Source of the DNA: Betaproteobacteria bacterium
Lineage (GTDB): Bacteria > Pseudomonadota > Gammaproteobacteria > Burkholderiales > SG8-39
Direction of reading: 5' to 3'
Length of the DNA: 64,000 bases
Assembly (NCBI GenBank): GCA_005881575.1
Contig: VBCA01000014.1
Location: forward strand, 1-64,000
Part shown: positions 1-8,314 of the stretch, piece by piece
Position numbering within the stretch: position 1 is the stretch's first letter
Layout: each line of letters opens with the position of its first letter
The notes under the pieces: generated by a model
What the model was told of the DNA's origin: nothing
Seen by the model: only the letters and a program-made list of their open reading frames with translations
The model's database searches: none
Translations under genes and position numbers: made by a program

Positions 1-929
1 TAGATCGCGGGTTTCACGATCACCCCGCCCATGGGGATGACGCCGTTGGTGACGATCTTGGCGAAGGTGATCATGTCGGGCACGACGCCGAAGCGCTGCG
101 CGCCGAAGGGTTCGCCCAGGCGCCCGAAACCGGTGATCACCTCGTCGAAGATGAGCAGGATGCCGTGCTTGTCGCAGATCGCGCGCAGCCGCTCAAGGTA
201 GCCTGCCGGCGGCACGATCACCCCGGCCGAGCCCTGCATCGGCTCGACGATGACCGCGGCGATCGTCGATGCGTCGTGCAGCGCGACCAGGCGCTCGAGC
301 TCATCGGCCAGGTGCGCGCCCCACTTCGGCTGGCCGCGCGAGAACGCCATCTCGGCGGCGTTGTAGGTGTGCGGCAGGTGGTCGACCCCCTGCAGCAGGA
401 GCGGCGCGAACATCTTGCGGTTGGACGCGATGCCGCCGACCGAAATCCCGCCGATGCCCACGCCGTGATAGCCGCGCTCCCTTCCGATCAGGCGCGTGCG
501 CGCAGCTTCGCCCTTCATGCGGTGGTACGCGACCGCGATCTTGAGCGCGGTGTCCACCGCCTCGGAGCCCGAGTTGGCGAAGAACACCTGGCCCATTCCC
601 GCGGGCGCGAGCTCGACGATCCGCTCGGCGAGGGAGAAGATCTTCGGATGCCCCATCTGGAACGCGGGGCTGTAGTCGAGCTCCTTCACCTGCCGCGCCA
701 CGGCCTCGGCGATCTTCGGGTGCCCGTGGCCTAGCGGGCAGCACCACATGCCCGAGACGCAGTCGAAGAGGCGAGCGCCCTCGGCGGTCGTGTAGTACGC
801 GCCCTCGGCGCGCGCGAGGATTCTCGAGCGGGGGTTTTTCTTGAGGTAGCGGTTGTGGGTGAAGGGCATCCAGTAGGCCCCGGTCCGCAGGCTCATGGCC
901 TGCCCCATGACTGCAGTTTCGTGTTTCAT
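1..929 (-). CDS. Class III omega-aminotransferase (C-terminus cut by the window edge)
   Basis: PLP-dependent aminotransferase of the beta-alanine/omega-amino-acid:pyruvate type. It would move an amino group from an omega-amino acid or amine to pyruvate or a similar keto acid in the cytoplasm. About 309 codons are present. The reading frame starts at ATG 929 (MKHETAVMGQAMS) and stays open to base 1, so perhaps 120-150 residues are missing. Visible marks are the aromatic-rich start YWMPFTHNRY, the cofactor-loop motif NSGSEAVDTALK, the IFDEVITGFGR stretch and the Schiff-base lysine K291 in FAKIVTNG. It is divergent from the genes at 1058 onward. The class is clear from these motifs; the exact substrate is not. 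Confidence 0.88.
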   Translation of the reverse strand, partial: MKHETAVMGQAMSLRTGAYWMPFTHNRYLKKNPRSRILARAEGAYYTTAEGARLFDCVSGMWCCPLGHGHPKIAEAVARQVKELDYSPAFQMGHPKIFSLAERIVELAPAGMGQVFFANSGSEAVDTALKIAVAYHRMKGEAARTRLIGRERGYHGVGIGGISVGGIASNRKMFAPLLLQGVDHLPHTYNAAEMAFSRGQPKWGAHLADELERLVALHDASTIAAVIVEPMQGSAGVIVPPAGYLERLRAICDKHGILLIFDEVITGFGRLGEPFGAQRFGVVPDMITFAKIVTNGVIPMGGVIVKPAI

Positions 930-1057
930 GAGGCACCTCACACTTAATCCTGCAGAGAGCTTACACTGGCGCCCAGAAATTGGAATGAGCGATCCGGAAG
1001 GGGACGGCCTGGGCGGCCGTCCGGGCTCGGAAGCGCACTAGAAAAGGACCGAATCCT

Positions 1058-1444
1058 ATGTATTCCAATATCGTCGTCGTCTTCAACTTCATCATCAGCC
1101 AGTGGAGCCTCACGCCGCAGGCGTTCAAGGACGCGGTGCTCGCGGCGGCGCTCGCCAAATGCGTGCTCGCGGTGATCTGGTGGACGACGCGCATGCTCGT
1201 TGCGAAATTTCCAAGCAATCCGGCGCTCTCGGCATGCCAGAAGCTGCTCAACACCCGGCCGGCGAAGCTCGTCGTGCTGGTTCTCGACATTACGCTGATC
1301 GACGTGTTCCTCTTTTTTGCGGGCGTGGCGCTGCTCGACTTGCGCCAAAGCTTCTCGGTCTTTTCGCTGTGGAGCGCGATGCTGTTCTCGTTCCTGCTCG
1401 TCTACATGGTGATGGTGGCGCACCAGGACATCAAGAAATACTAG
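1058..1444 (+). CDS. Small multi-pass membrane protein, unknown function
   Basis: 128 residues with about three hydrophobic stretches: roughly residues 1-15, 24-45 and a long C-terminal pair around 68-122 (VVLVLDITLIDVFLFF, then MLFSFLLVYMVMVA). It ends in a charged tail, HQDIKKY. An AAAGGA ribosome site precedes the ATG. I do not recognise the family. It is followed 11 bases later by a VOC protein and then an FAH-family hydrolase, so it may be cotranscribed with that catabolic set. The composition is convincingly that of a membrane protein, and the antisense frames are much less plausible. Confidence 0.7.
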   Translation: MYSNIVVVFNFIISQWSLTPQAFKDAVLAAALAKCVLAVIWWTTRMLVAKFPSNPALSACQKLLNTRPAKLVVLVLDITLIDVFLFFAGVALLDLRQSFSVFSLWSAMLFSFLLVYMVMVAHQDIKKY

Positions 1445-1455
1445 CGGGCCCTGGC

Positions 1456-1929
1456 ATGCCCCTCTCCCACATCGAGCACTACCTCGTCCTCTCCGACGAG
1501 ATCGACGCGACGCGCGACTGGTACCGCGATGTGCTCGGCATGCAGGAGGGCTGGCACCCGGACTTCGGGTTTCCCGTGTACTGGATGTACCTCGGCGGCG
1601 TGGACGTCGTCCACATAAGCCGGAGCGCGAAGCACGCGAGCGACGAGCAGAAGGCTTACCTCGGGCGCCTCGCGCAGGATGCGGGCGCGGGCACGGGCGC
1701 GATCGACCACATCGCGTTCCGCGCGAAGGGCCTGAGCGAGACCCTGGCGCACCTGCGCCGCCACGCGATCGAGTTCAGCGAACGTCGCGCGAACGGGCAG
1801 GCGCTCTACCAGCTGTTCATGCTCGACCCGAACGGCATCAAGGTCGAGTTGAATTTCGACGCCGCCGAAGCGCAAGGCATGGAGCCGGAAATCACCGCGG
1901 AGAAGCTGGCGGCGCGGAAAAACCGGTAG
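1456..1929 (+). CDS. VOC (glyoxalase/dioxygenase) superfamily protein
   Basis: 157 residues starting at ATG 1456 (MPLSHIEHYLV). The frame is open further upstream, but that part overlaps the membrane protein gene. The pattern is a vicinal oxygen chelate fold: H8 of the first strand in HIEHYLVLSDEID, then RDWYRDVLGM, a central IDHIAFR carrying a second candidate metal ligand, and IKVELNFD near the end with the usual glutamate. VOC proteins use a bound metal for lyase, isomerase or ring-cleavage chemistry; one short two-module domain is present here. Its place before an FAH-family hydrolase fits aromatic or keto-acid breakdown, but the substrate cannot be read from sequence. Confidence 0.85.
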   Translation: MPLSHIEHYLVLSDEIDATRDWYRDVLGMQEGWHPDFGFPVYWMYLGGVDVVHISRSAKHASDEQKAYLGRLAQDAGAGTGAIDHIAFRAKGLSETLAHLRRHAIEFSERRANGQALYQLFMLDPNGIKVELNFDAAEAQGMEPEITAEKLAARKNR

Positions 1930-1948
1930 CGTTCATTCCGGTCCGAGC

Positions 1949-2911
1949 GTGCGCCTGATCACTTTTTCCGTGCGCGGCACGGGCTCTCCACGGATAGGGG
2001 CGCGGGTCGCGCGCCAGGTGCTCGATCTGGCCGCGGCCGCGGGGGTCGCCGGCGAACCGGCCCCGCCTGCCCGCATGAGGGACTTGCTCGCCGCCGGCGA
2101 TTCGGCGATGAAGGGCGTGCGCAAGCTCGCGACGGAGGCGCGCGCGGACCCCGCGGGCTTCGCCGCGGCCCTGTTCGATGAGCGCGAGATTCGCTACCTG
2201 CCGCCCGTCCCCGACGCCGACAAGTTCCTGTGCGCCGGGAAGAACTACCGCACGCACCTCGATGAATTGAAGAGGAACGACCTGCTGACCGAGACGCCGC
2301 AGGAGCCGACCGGGTTCATCAAGCTCAACTCCTCCCTGTGCGGCCACAACGCGCGAGTCGCGCGGCCCGAGGGCATCGTCAGCCTCGACTACGAGCCGGA
2401 GCTGGTGTTCGTCATCGGCAGGCGCGCCTTGGGCGCGAGGAAACGGGACGCTTTCGACTACGTCGCCGGGGTCACGATCCTGAACGATCTCACCTGCCGC
2501 GACCTTCAGAAGCGCGAGGTCGCCTCGGGCTCGCGCTTCTGGACCGCCAAGAACATCACGGGCTTCGGACCCCTGGGGCCCGAGATCGTGACGATGGACG
2601 AGATCCGCGATCCCTACGACCTGTGGATGACCTGCTCGGTGAACGGCGAGGAGCGCATGCGTGTGAACACGCGCGACCAGATCTGGAAGCTGCCCGACCT
2701 CCTCGAGCATTTCTCGCGCTACATCGCGATCGAGCCGGGCGACATGTTCGCAACCGGCGCCCCCGGCGGAGTCGCCGTGGGCAAGCCGAACGCGGCGGAA
2801 TTGTTCCTGAAACCCGGCGACGTGGTCGAATGCTCGATCGAGGGCATCGCGACGCTGCGCACCCACATCGTTTCGCCGGGCCTGGTCGAGCGCCGCGGAC
2901 GTGCCACATAA
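1949..2911 (+). CDS. Fumarylacetoacetate hydrolase (FAH) family protein
   Basis: 320 residues from a GTG start at 1949, 19 bases after the VOC gene. FAH-family enzymes cleave or hydrate/decarboxylate C-C bonds in acyl-pyruvate-type compounds using a divalent metal. Seen here are KFLCAGKNYRTHL, the metal-site run with acidic residues in DYEPELVFVIGRRA, then VAGVTILNDLTCRDLQ and the late EPGDMFATGAPGGVAVGK. The N-terminal ~75 residues are the variable part of the family. It sits between a VOC protein and a TRAP transporter, suggesting breakdown of an imported organic acid or of a catechol meta-cleavage product. Confidence 0.9.
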   Translation: MRLITFSVRGTGSPRIGARVARQVLDLAAAAGVAGEPAPPARMRDLLAAGDSAMKGVRKLATEARADPAGFAAALFDEREIRYLPPVPDADKFLCAGKNYRTHLDELKRNDLLTETPQEPTGFIKLNSSLCGHNARVARPEGIVSLDYEPELVFVIGRRALGARKRDAFDYVAGVTILNDLTCRDLQKREVASGSRFWTAKNITGFGPLGPEIVTMDEIRDPYDLWMTCSVNGEERMRVNTRDQIWKLPDLLEHFSRYIAIEPGDMFATGAPGGVAVGKPNAAELFLKPGDVVECSIEGIATLRTHIVSPGLVERRGRAT

Positions 2912-2929
2912 TTCACGTCGGAGGAAGTC

Positions 2930-3958
2930 ATGAAAGCAATCGTGATATCGATACGCGGGCTCGGACTGGCTGTGCTCGTCGCAGCGGCCCCTGCGGCGGC
3001 ACAAGTGATCCTCAACGCGAGCTCGTGGGTGCCGCCCGGGCATCCGCTCACGGCGACCATGCTCGCGCCGTTCTGCGCCGACATCGAGAAGGCGACCGCG
3101 GCCCGCGTGAAGTGCAACATCCTGCCCAAGGCGCCCGTAGGGGCGGTGCAGACCTTCGACGGCGTGAAGGACGGCCTGATGGATCTGTCGTTCATCACGC
3201 ACGGTTACACGCCGGGCCGCTTCGCTCTCACCGACGCACCCGAGTTCCCGTTTATGGGCGATACCGCTGAAGTGACGGCGGTCGCCTATCAACGGATCTA
3301 CGAGCGCATGCTCGCCGGGGCGAACGAGCACAGGGACGTCGTGCTGCTTTCGGTCTTCACGCACGGCCCGGGACAAATGTACAACACCAAGCGCGCGATC
3401 GGCGCGCTCAAGGACCTCGACGGGCTGAAGATCCGCGTCGGCGGCGGCCTGGTGAACGAGATCACCAGGAACCTGGGCGCCGTGCCGATGTTGAAGCCCG
3501 CCCCCGAGAGCTACGAGCTCCTCTCCACCGGTGTCGCCGACGGCCTGTTCTTCCCCAAGGAGTCGCCGCTCTCGTTCAAGCTCGTTCCGCTCATCAAGCA
3601 CGTCACCTACGTTCCGGGCGGACTTTACAACGTGAGCTTCGCGTGGATCGCGAATCAGGCAAAGTGGAATCAGATCCCGGAAGCCGACCGCAGGGCGATC
3701 CAGCCGCTCCTCGGCGAGGCGCTCGCGCGCCGCTCCGGCCGGGCCTGGGACGCGGCCGACGCGAAAGGTGAGGCGGCGGTGCGCGAAGCCAAGATTCCGA
3801 TCGTCGTCGCGAGCGCCCAGTTCCGCGCCGAGATCAAGGCGAAGACCGACCCGCTCGAGCGCGAATGGATCGAGAAGAAGGCGAGGCCCAAGGGCGTCGA
3901 CGGGGAGGCGGTGCTGAAGGCGCTGCGCGCCGAGATCGCGAAGCTGCAGAAGAAGTAG
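2930..3958 (+). CDS. dctP: TRAP transporter solute-binding protein, DctP family
   Basis: 342 residues with a Sec signal peptide (about residues 1-24, cut after PAAA). A strong GGAGG site precedes ATG 2930. This periplasmic receptor captures an organic acid and delivers it to the DctQ/DctM membrane pair encoded directly downstream. Family marks are the ASSWVPPGHPLT start of the mature protein, the LDGLKIRVGG region and PAPESYELLSTGVADG, where the family usually has a ligand-contacting loop. Ligand unknown; the neighbouring FAH hydrolase and VOC protein suggest an aromatic- or carboxylate-derived substrate. Confidence 0.92.
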   Translation: MKAIVISIRGLGLAVLVAAAPAAAQVILNASSWVPPGHPLTATMLAPFCADIEKATAARVKCNILPKAPVGAVQTFDGVKDGLMDLSFITHGYTPGRFALTDAPEFPFMGDTAEVTAVAYQRIYERMLAGANEHRDVVLLSVFTHGPGQMYNTKRAIGALKDLDGLKIRVGGGLVNEITRNLGAVPMLKPAPESYELLSTGVADGLFFPKESPLSFKLVPLIKHVTYVPGGLYNVSFAWIANQAKWNQIPEADRRAIQPLLGEALARRSGRAWDAADAKGEAAVREAKIPIVVASAQFRAEIKAKTDPLEREWIEKKARPKGVDGEAVLKALRAEIAKLQKK

Positions 3959-3989
3959 CCGCCGTGCGACCGCGGCGCCGCGAGCTCGC

Positions 3990-4508
3990 GTGAAATCCCG
4001 CCAGCCGCTCGACTGGTTCGACCGCGCGCTAGTGCCGTTGCTCGGCTACGTCGCCGCGACGCTGATGTTCTGCCTGATGCTGCTCACCTGCGTCGACGTG
4101 GTCGGGCGCTATTTCCTAAACAAGCCGATCACCGGCGGCTTCGAGCTCACCGAGGTGCTGCTCGCCGCGCTGATCTTCGCGGGGCTGCCGCTCGTGACCC
4201 TGCGCGGCGATCACATCACCGTCGACCTGTTCGATCCGGTGACGCCGGACTGGCTGTTCAGCATCCAGCACGCGCTCGCTTCGCTGATCGGCGCTGCCTG
4301 CACCGGCTGCCTTGCCTGGCGCCTGTGGCTGCGCGCCGCGGACCTCCAGCGCGCGGGCGAGACCACCTCGCAGCTGCAATTCAGGCTCGCCTGGCTCACT
4401 TACGCCATGGCGATCCTTATGGCGCTCACTGCCGTGGCTCTCATCGTGACGCTCCTCCGCCGGCCGCATCGCCACATTCCCGGCGACACCGGGCAGCCCC
4501 CCGCATGA
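3990..4508 (+). CDS. dctQ: TRAP transporter small permease, DctQ family
   Basis: 172 residues from a GTG start, with four hydrophobic segments (about 15-40, 50-70, 88-108 and 130-155). DctQ proteins pair with DctM to make the sodium- or proton-driven membrane part of a TRAP transporter. The motif DVVGRYFLNKPITGGFELTE is the typical DctQ signature. Its stop codon overlaps the dctM start (ATGA), a sign of translational coupling. It lies 31 bases after dctP. Confidence 0.9.
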   Translation: MKSRQPLDWFDRALVPLLGYVAATLMFCLMLLTCVDVVGRYFLNKPITGGFELTEVLLAALIFAGLPLVTLRGDHITVDLFDPVTPDWLFSIQHALASLIGAACTGCLAWRLWLRAADLQRAGETTSQLQFRLAWLTYAMAILMALTAVALIVTLLRRPHRHIPGDTGQPPA

Positions 4509-5797
4509 CCGAGGGGCTGCTCGGGCTCGCCGCCTTTTTGCTGCTCGCTTTTCTGCGCGTCCCGATGGCCTTCGCCATGGGGATCGTGGGTTTCTTCGGC
4601 TTCGCCCTGAAGGTGAATTTCGGCGCGGCCGCATCGATGATCGCGCAGACCACCTACGAGACCGGCCTCGCGTATACCTTGTCGGTGATCCCGCTGTTCA
4701 TCCTCATGGGCAATTTCGTGGTGCGCGCGCGCATGTCCGAGGAGCTCTACCACGCCGCCTACACCTTCCTCGGCCACAAGCGCGGCGGCCTCGCCATGTC
4801 CACCATCGTCGCCTGCGCGGGCTTCGGGGCGATCTGCGGTTCTTCGATCGCCACGGCCGCGACTTTCGCGAAGGTGGCCTACCCTTCGATGCGCAAGTTC
4901 GGCTACAAGGACACGCTCGCCTCCGGTTCCATCGCCGCGGGCGGGACGCTCGGCATCCTGATCCCGCCTTCGGTGATCATGGTGATCTACGGCATCATGA
5001 CCGAGACCAATATCGGCAAGCTCTTCGCTGCCGGAATTTTTCCGGGCATCGTGGCGACGCTGCTCCTGTGCCTCGCCGTCGCGTGGATGACCTGGCGCGA
5101 TCCGCGGGCCGGCCCGCCAGGCGAGCGCAGCTCCTGGGCGCTGCGCTTCGAGGCGATCAGGCGCGTATGGCCGGTGGTCCTGCTGTTCCTCGTCGTGATC
5201 GGCGGGATCTATGCCGGTGTCTTCACCGCGACCGAGGGCGCGGGAATCGGCGCCGGGGGTGCGCTCCTCTTCGCGCTGGCGCGCCGGGCGCTCGGCTGGA
5301 GGGTGTTCGTCGAGGTTCTGATCGAGAGCGTGCGCACCACCTCGATGCTGTTCATGATCCTGATCGGAGCGCTGATCTTCGCGAACTTCATCAACTACAC
5401 CACGATGCCTTCGGACCTGAAGGGCTTCGTCACCCAGTTCGCGCTGCACCCGATCCTCGTGATCGTCGCGATTTGCGCGGTCTACGTGGTGCTCGGCACT
5501 GCGATGGAGGAGCTGTCGATGATCCTCCTCACGGTGCCGCTGTTCTTTCCCGTCGTCACGGCGCTCGGCTTCGACCCCGTCTGGTTCGGCATCATCATCG
5601 TGATCGTCGTCCAGATCGGCCTCATCAGCCCGCCGGTGGGGATGAACATCTTCGTCGTGAAGAGCCTGCTGCGCCACCTGACGATAGGCACGGTGTTCCG
5701 CGGCGTGCTCCCTTTCAACGTGGCGCTCGTCGCGCTGCTCGCCATCGTCGTCGCCTTCCCGTCGATCGCCACCTGGCTGCCGGGATTCATGAAGTGA
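4505..5797 (+). CDS. dctM: TRAP transporter large permease, DctM family
   Basis: 430 residues beginning MTEGLLGLAAFLLLAF at the ATG that overlaps the dctQ stop; the longer open frame upstream is a shadow of dctQ. About a dozen membrane segments are visible. Family marks include IPLFILMGNF, the glycine/serine-rich ACAGFGAICGSSIATAATF, and GGTLGILIPPSVIMVIYG with the conserved double proline. This is the translocating subunit. With dctP and dctQ it forms one complete three-gene TRAP system. Confidence 0.93.
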   Translation: MTEGLLGLAAFLLLAFLRVPMAFAMGIVGFFGFALKVNFGAAASMIAQTTYETGLAYTLSVIPLFILMGNFVVRARMSEELYHAAYTFLGHKRGGLAMSTIVACAGFGAICGSSIATAATFAKVAYPSMRKFGYKDTLASGSIAAGGTLGILIPPSVIMVIYGIMTETNIGKLFAAGIFPGIVATLLLCLAVAWMTWRDPRAGPPGERSSWALRFEAIRRVWPVVLLFLVVIGGIYAGVFTATEGAGIGAGGALLFALARRALGWRVFVEVLIESVRTTSMLFMILIGALIFANFINYTTMPSDLKGFVTQFALHPILVIVAICAVYVVLGTAMEELSMILLTVPLFFPVVTALGFDPVWFGIIIVIVVQIGLISPPVGMNIFVVKSLLRHLTIGTVFRGVLPFNVALVALLAIVVAFPSIATWLPGFMK

Positions 5798-5913
5798 GCG
5801 CGCAGTAAAATCACTGAATTCATTTTTCAAGCTTCGCGCCTGGAGTGGAGCTTCCGGCGGGTGGTATTACGGAATCGTTATATTCTCGCAGAGCGTTCCG
5901 GGTGGACTTGAGC

Positions 5914-5955
5914 ATGCCTAAATTGGGTAGTAAGATGCCCGAAATGGGTAGAGCG
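5914..5955 (+). repeat. Tandem 21-base imperfect repeat at the start of the MNT gene
   Basis: Two adjacent units, 5914-5934 and 5935-5955, match at 15 of 21 positions and share the core GGGTAG. Each begins with ATG and encodes seven residues (MPKLGSK, then MPEMGRA). Repeats of operator size at the gene start, next to a winged-helix protein, could be its own binding sites. That is inference. Confidence 0.6.
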
Positions 5956-6567
5956 AAGACAACTGCAAGCCGTACGCGGGGCGAAAGCCTCGCCGATGCG
6001 CTCTTCTCGAACACGCAGCAACGCGTGCTCGCGCTTCTGTTCGGCCAGCCGGAGCGCAGCTTCTACGCAACCGAGCTGATCGGTCGGACCGGCGCCGGTT
6101 CGGGCGCGGTCCAGCGCGAGCTGGCGCGGCTGGAGGCGACGGGCCTGGTCATGGTCAGCCGGCTCGGAACGCAGAAGCACTACCAGGCAAATCCCGAGTC
6201 CCCGTTGTACGAAGAGCTGGTCGGAATTGTCCGCAAGACTGTCGGCCTCGCGACGCCTTTGCGCGAGGCGCTTGCACCGCTCGCACCGCGCATCACCGCG
6301 GCCTTTGTATACGGTTCTGTAGCGAAGCGGCGCGATACTTCGCGCAGCGATATCGACCTGATGGTTGTCAGCGACAAGCTCACCTACGCCGACGTGTTCG
6401 GTGTATTGGAGGACGCCGGCGCGAAGCTCGGCCGAGCCGTCAATCCGATCGTGTACAGCCGGAAGGAATTGGCCAGGCGTGCAAAGACGGGCAATGCTTT
6501 CGTGAAGCGCGTGCTCGACCAGCCGAAGGTCTGGGTCATCGGTGCCGAACGTGACCTCGGCGCTTGA
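5914..6567 (+). CDS. Winged-helix/nucleotidyltransferase (MNT-type) protein, probable antitoxin
   Basis: 217 residues from ATG 5914; the frame is open back to a GTG at 5845, so the start is not certain. The N-terminal half is a winged helix (RVLALLFGQPERSFYATEL, then a recognition helix near residues 60-75). The C-terminal half is a minimal nucleotidyltransferase: FVYGSVAKRR with GS at 134-135, ten residues, then DID at 146-148, the canonical GSx10DxD signature. The gene for a HEPN-like protein overlaps its end by 26 bases. In known MNT/HEPN pairs the MNT protein adenylylates and silences its HEPN RNase partner. The fused winged helix suggests this protein also represses its own operon. Confidence 0.85.
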   Translation: MPKLGSKMPEMGRAKTTASRTRGESLADALFSNTQQRVLALLFGQPERSFYATELIGRTGAGSGAVQRELARLEATGLVMVSRLGTQKHYQANPESPLYEELVGIVRKTVGLATPLREALAPLAPRITAAFVYGSVAKRRDTSRSDIDLMVVSDKLTYADVFGVLEDAGAKLGRAVNPIVYSRKELARRAKTGNAFVKRVLDQPKVWVIGAERDLGA

Positions 6568-6973
6568 GCGGCTTGTCGGTCCGGGGAAACCTCTTTCGAT
6601 CGAGCGGCCGGATGCGAAAGAGTTCGAAGGACTCAAGCGGGCCGGCCTCGCGCGGCTCAAGGACGCCGGCAATCGCACCAATTCGCTCGAAGGGCGCTTT
6701 GATCTCGTCTACAACCCTGCACACGCGCTGTGTCTTGCGGCCCTTCGCAATTGCGGCTTCCGGTCGGCGAACCGTTACATTGTTTTCCAGGTGCTGCCGC
6801 ACACGCTGGGACTGGGACCGGAGGTCTGGCGTGTGCTCGCCAAGGGCCACGAGATCCGCAACCTGGGCGAGTACGAGGGGGATCTCAACATCGACGAACG
6901 TATCGTCGCAGATCTCATCACAGCATGTGCCGCGGTCGCTGAAAAGGTCAACGCGCTGAGGCCGCTTAGATAG
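6542..6973 (+). CDS. HEPN-like protein, probable toxin partner of the MNT protein
   Basis: 143 residues from GTG 6542; a second GTG at 6551 is equally possible. It overlaps the 3' end of the winged-helix MNT gene by 26 bases, so the two are almost certainly coexpressed. The protein is mostly helical. It has FDLVYNPAHALCLAALRNCGF early on, and a late segment RVLAKGHEIRNLGEY that fits the HEPN pattern (Arg, 4-6 residues, His, then RN and a Tyr). HEPN proteins are usually RNases. Assignment rests on this motif, on size, and on the MNT partner. I cannot confirm that the active site is intact. Confidence 0.65.
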   Translation: MPNVTSALERLVGPGKPLSIERPDAKEFEGLKRAGLARLKDAGNRTNSLEGRFDLVYNPAHALCLAALRNCGFRSANRYIVFQVLPHTLGLGPEVWRVLAKGHEIRNLGEYEGDLNIDERIVADLITACAAVAEKVNALRPLR

Positions 6974-7022
6974 ACTTGCCTGGCGGCCCTCGATGCGGGC
7001 ACCATTGAATGCAGGGGACCCG

Positions 7023-8303
7023 ATGGGCGCAATGGATCAACCCGAGCCGATCGAGAAGGCGGGAGTCGACGAGCTGCGCGCCCTACAGCGCGAGCGGCTG
7101 CGCTCGACGCTCAAGCACGCGTACGAGAATGTGCCGCACTACCGCAAGGCATTCGACGCTGCGGGCGTCCACCCCGGCGATCTGAAAGAGCTCGCAGACC
7201 TCGCGAAGTTTCCGTTCACCACCAAGGCCGACCTGCGCGCCAACTATCCCTTCGGAATGTTCGCGGTGCCCATGGACAGAATCGTGCGCGTTCATGCCTC
7301 CAGCGGCACCACCGGCAAGCCCACCGTCGTCGGCTACACGAAGGAGGACATCGACACCTGGTCGGCGGTGATGGCGCGCTCGATCCGCGCCGCCGGCGGC
7401 CGATCCAGCGACATCGTTCACGTCGCCTACGGCTACGGCCTATTCACCGGAGGCTTGGGCGCGCACTACGGCGCGGAGGCGCTGGGCGCGACCGTCGTCC
7501 CGGTGAGCGGCGGCATGACCGAGCGGCAGGTGCAGCTGATGTGCGATTTCAAGCCCGGCATCCTCATGTGCACGCCGTCCTACGCGCTGGTGATCGCCGA
7601 CGAGTTCGCGCGCCAGGGACTCGACCCGGCGCAGTGCTCGGCGCGCGTCGGGATCTTCGGCGCGGAGCCGTGGAGCGAGAGCATGCGCGATGAGATCGAG
7701 AGGCGCCTCGGCCTCGCCGCGCTGAACCACTACGGGCTGTCGGAGGTGATCGGGCCGGGAGTCGCAAGCGAGCACGTCGACACCCGAGACGGGCTGACGA
7801 TCTGGGAGGACCACTTCTATCCCGAGATCATCGATCCGCAAAGCGGCAAGGGGCTGCCCGATGGACGGGACGGCGAACTCGTCCTCACCTCGCTCACCAA
7901 GATCGGCATGCCGGTGATCCGGTTCCGCACGCGCGATCTCACGCGCCTTTTGGCCGGCACTGCGCGCAGCATGCGCCGCATGGAGCGCGTCACCGGGCGC
8001 AGCGACGACATGCTGATCATCCGCGGCGTCAACGTATTCCCTTCGCAGATCGAGGAGATTCTGCTCAAGCAGCGGCTCGCGCCCCATTACGTGCTCGAAA
8101 TCCGCCGCGACGGACACCTGGACGAACTCGACGTCGTGGTGGAGCGCCGGCCCGAGACGCCGAGCCCCATCGCGCAGGACGTCGAGCGGCTGATCAAGGG
8201 CACCATCGGCATAAGCACGACAGTGCGCGTGGTCGAACCCGGGACCGTTCAGCGCTCGCAGGGCAAAGCGGTCCGCGTCATCGACAAGCGGCCCAAGGTC
8301 TGA
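7023..8303 (+). CDS. paaK: Phenylacetate-CoA ligase-like AMP-forming enzyme
   Basis: 426 residues from ATG 7023 (MGAMDQPEPIEK), preceded by AGGGGA; an ATG at 6993 is possible but has no clear ribosome site. Members activate phenylacetate or other aryl acids to CoA thioesters with ATP. Seen here are the nucleotide loop HASSGTTGKPTVVGY, the NHYGLSEVIGPG motif, the hinge region around ELVLTSLTKIGMP and the C-terminal RGVNVFPSQIEEILL. Length is normal for PaaK. The next gene, 11 bases on, encodes a DpgC-like CoA-thioester dioxygenase, which would logically use its product. The aryl-acid ligase role is firm; the precise acid is not. Confidence 0.85.
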   Translation: MGAMDQPEPIEKAGVDELRALQRERLRSTLKHAYENVPHYRKAFDAAGVHPGDLKELADLAKFPFTTKADLRANYPFGMFAVPMDRIVRVHASSGTTGKPTVVGYTKEDIDTWSAVMARSIRAAGGRSSDIVHVAYGYGLFTGGLGAHYGAEALGATVVPVSGGMTERQVQLMCDFKPGILMCTPSYALVIADEFARQGLDPAQCSARVGIFGAEPWSESMRDEIERRLGLAALNHYGLSEVIGPGVASEHVDTRDGLTIWEDHFYPEIIDPQSGKGLPDGRDGELVLTSLTKIGMPVIRFRTRDLTRLLAGTARSMRRMERVTGRSDDMLIIRGVNVFPSQIEEILLKQRLAPHYVLEIRRDGHLDELDVVVERRPETPSPIAQDVERLIKGTIGISTTVRVVEPGTVQRSQGKAVRVIDKRPKV

Positions 8304-8314
8304 AGGAGCACGCT

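Noticed and set aside
1892-3601. 569-codon minus-strand frame over the FAH and dctP genes
   Set aside because: The plus strand has two complete, well-conserved proteins with ribosome sites; the minus frame has no recognisable motif.
4400-5830. 476-codon minus-strand frame over dctM
   Set aside because: Its His/Asp/Glu/Arg-rich composition is the mirror of a hydrophobic membrane gene.
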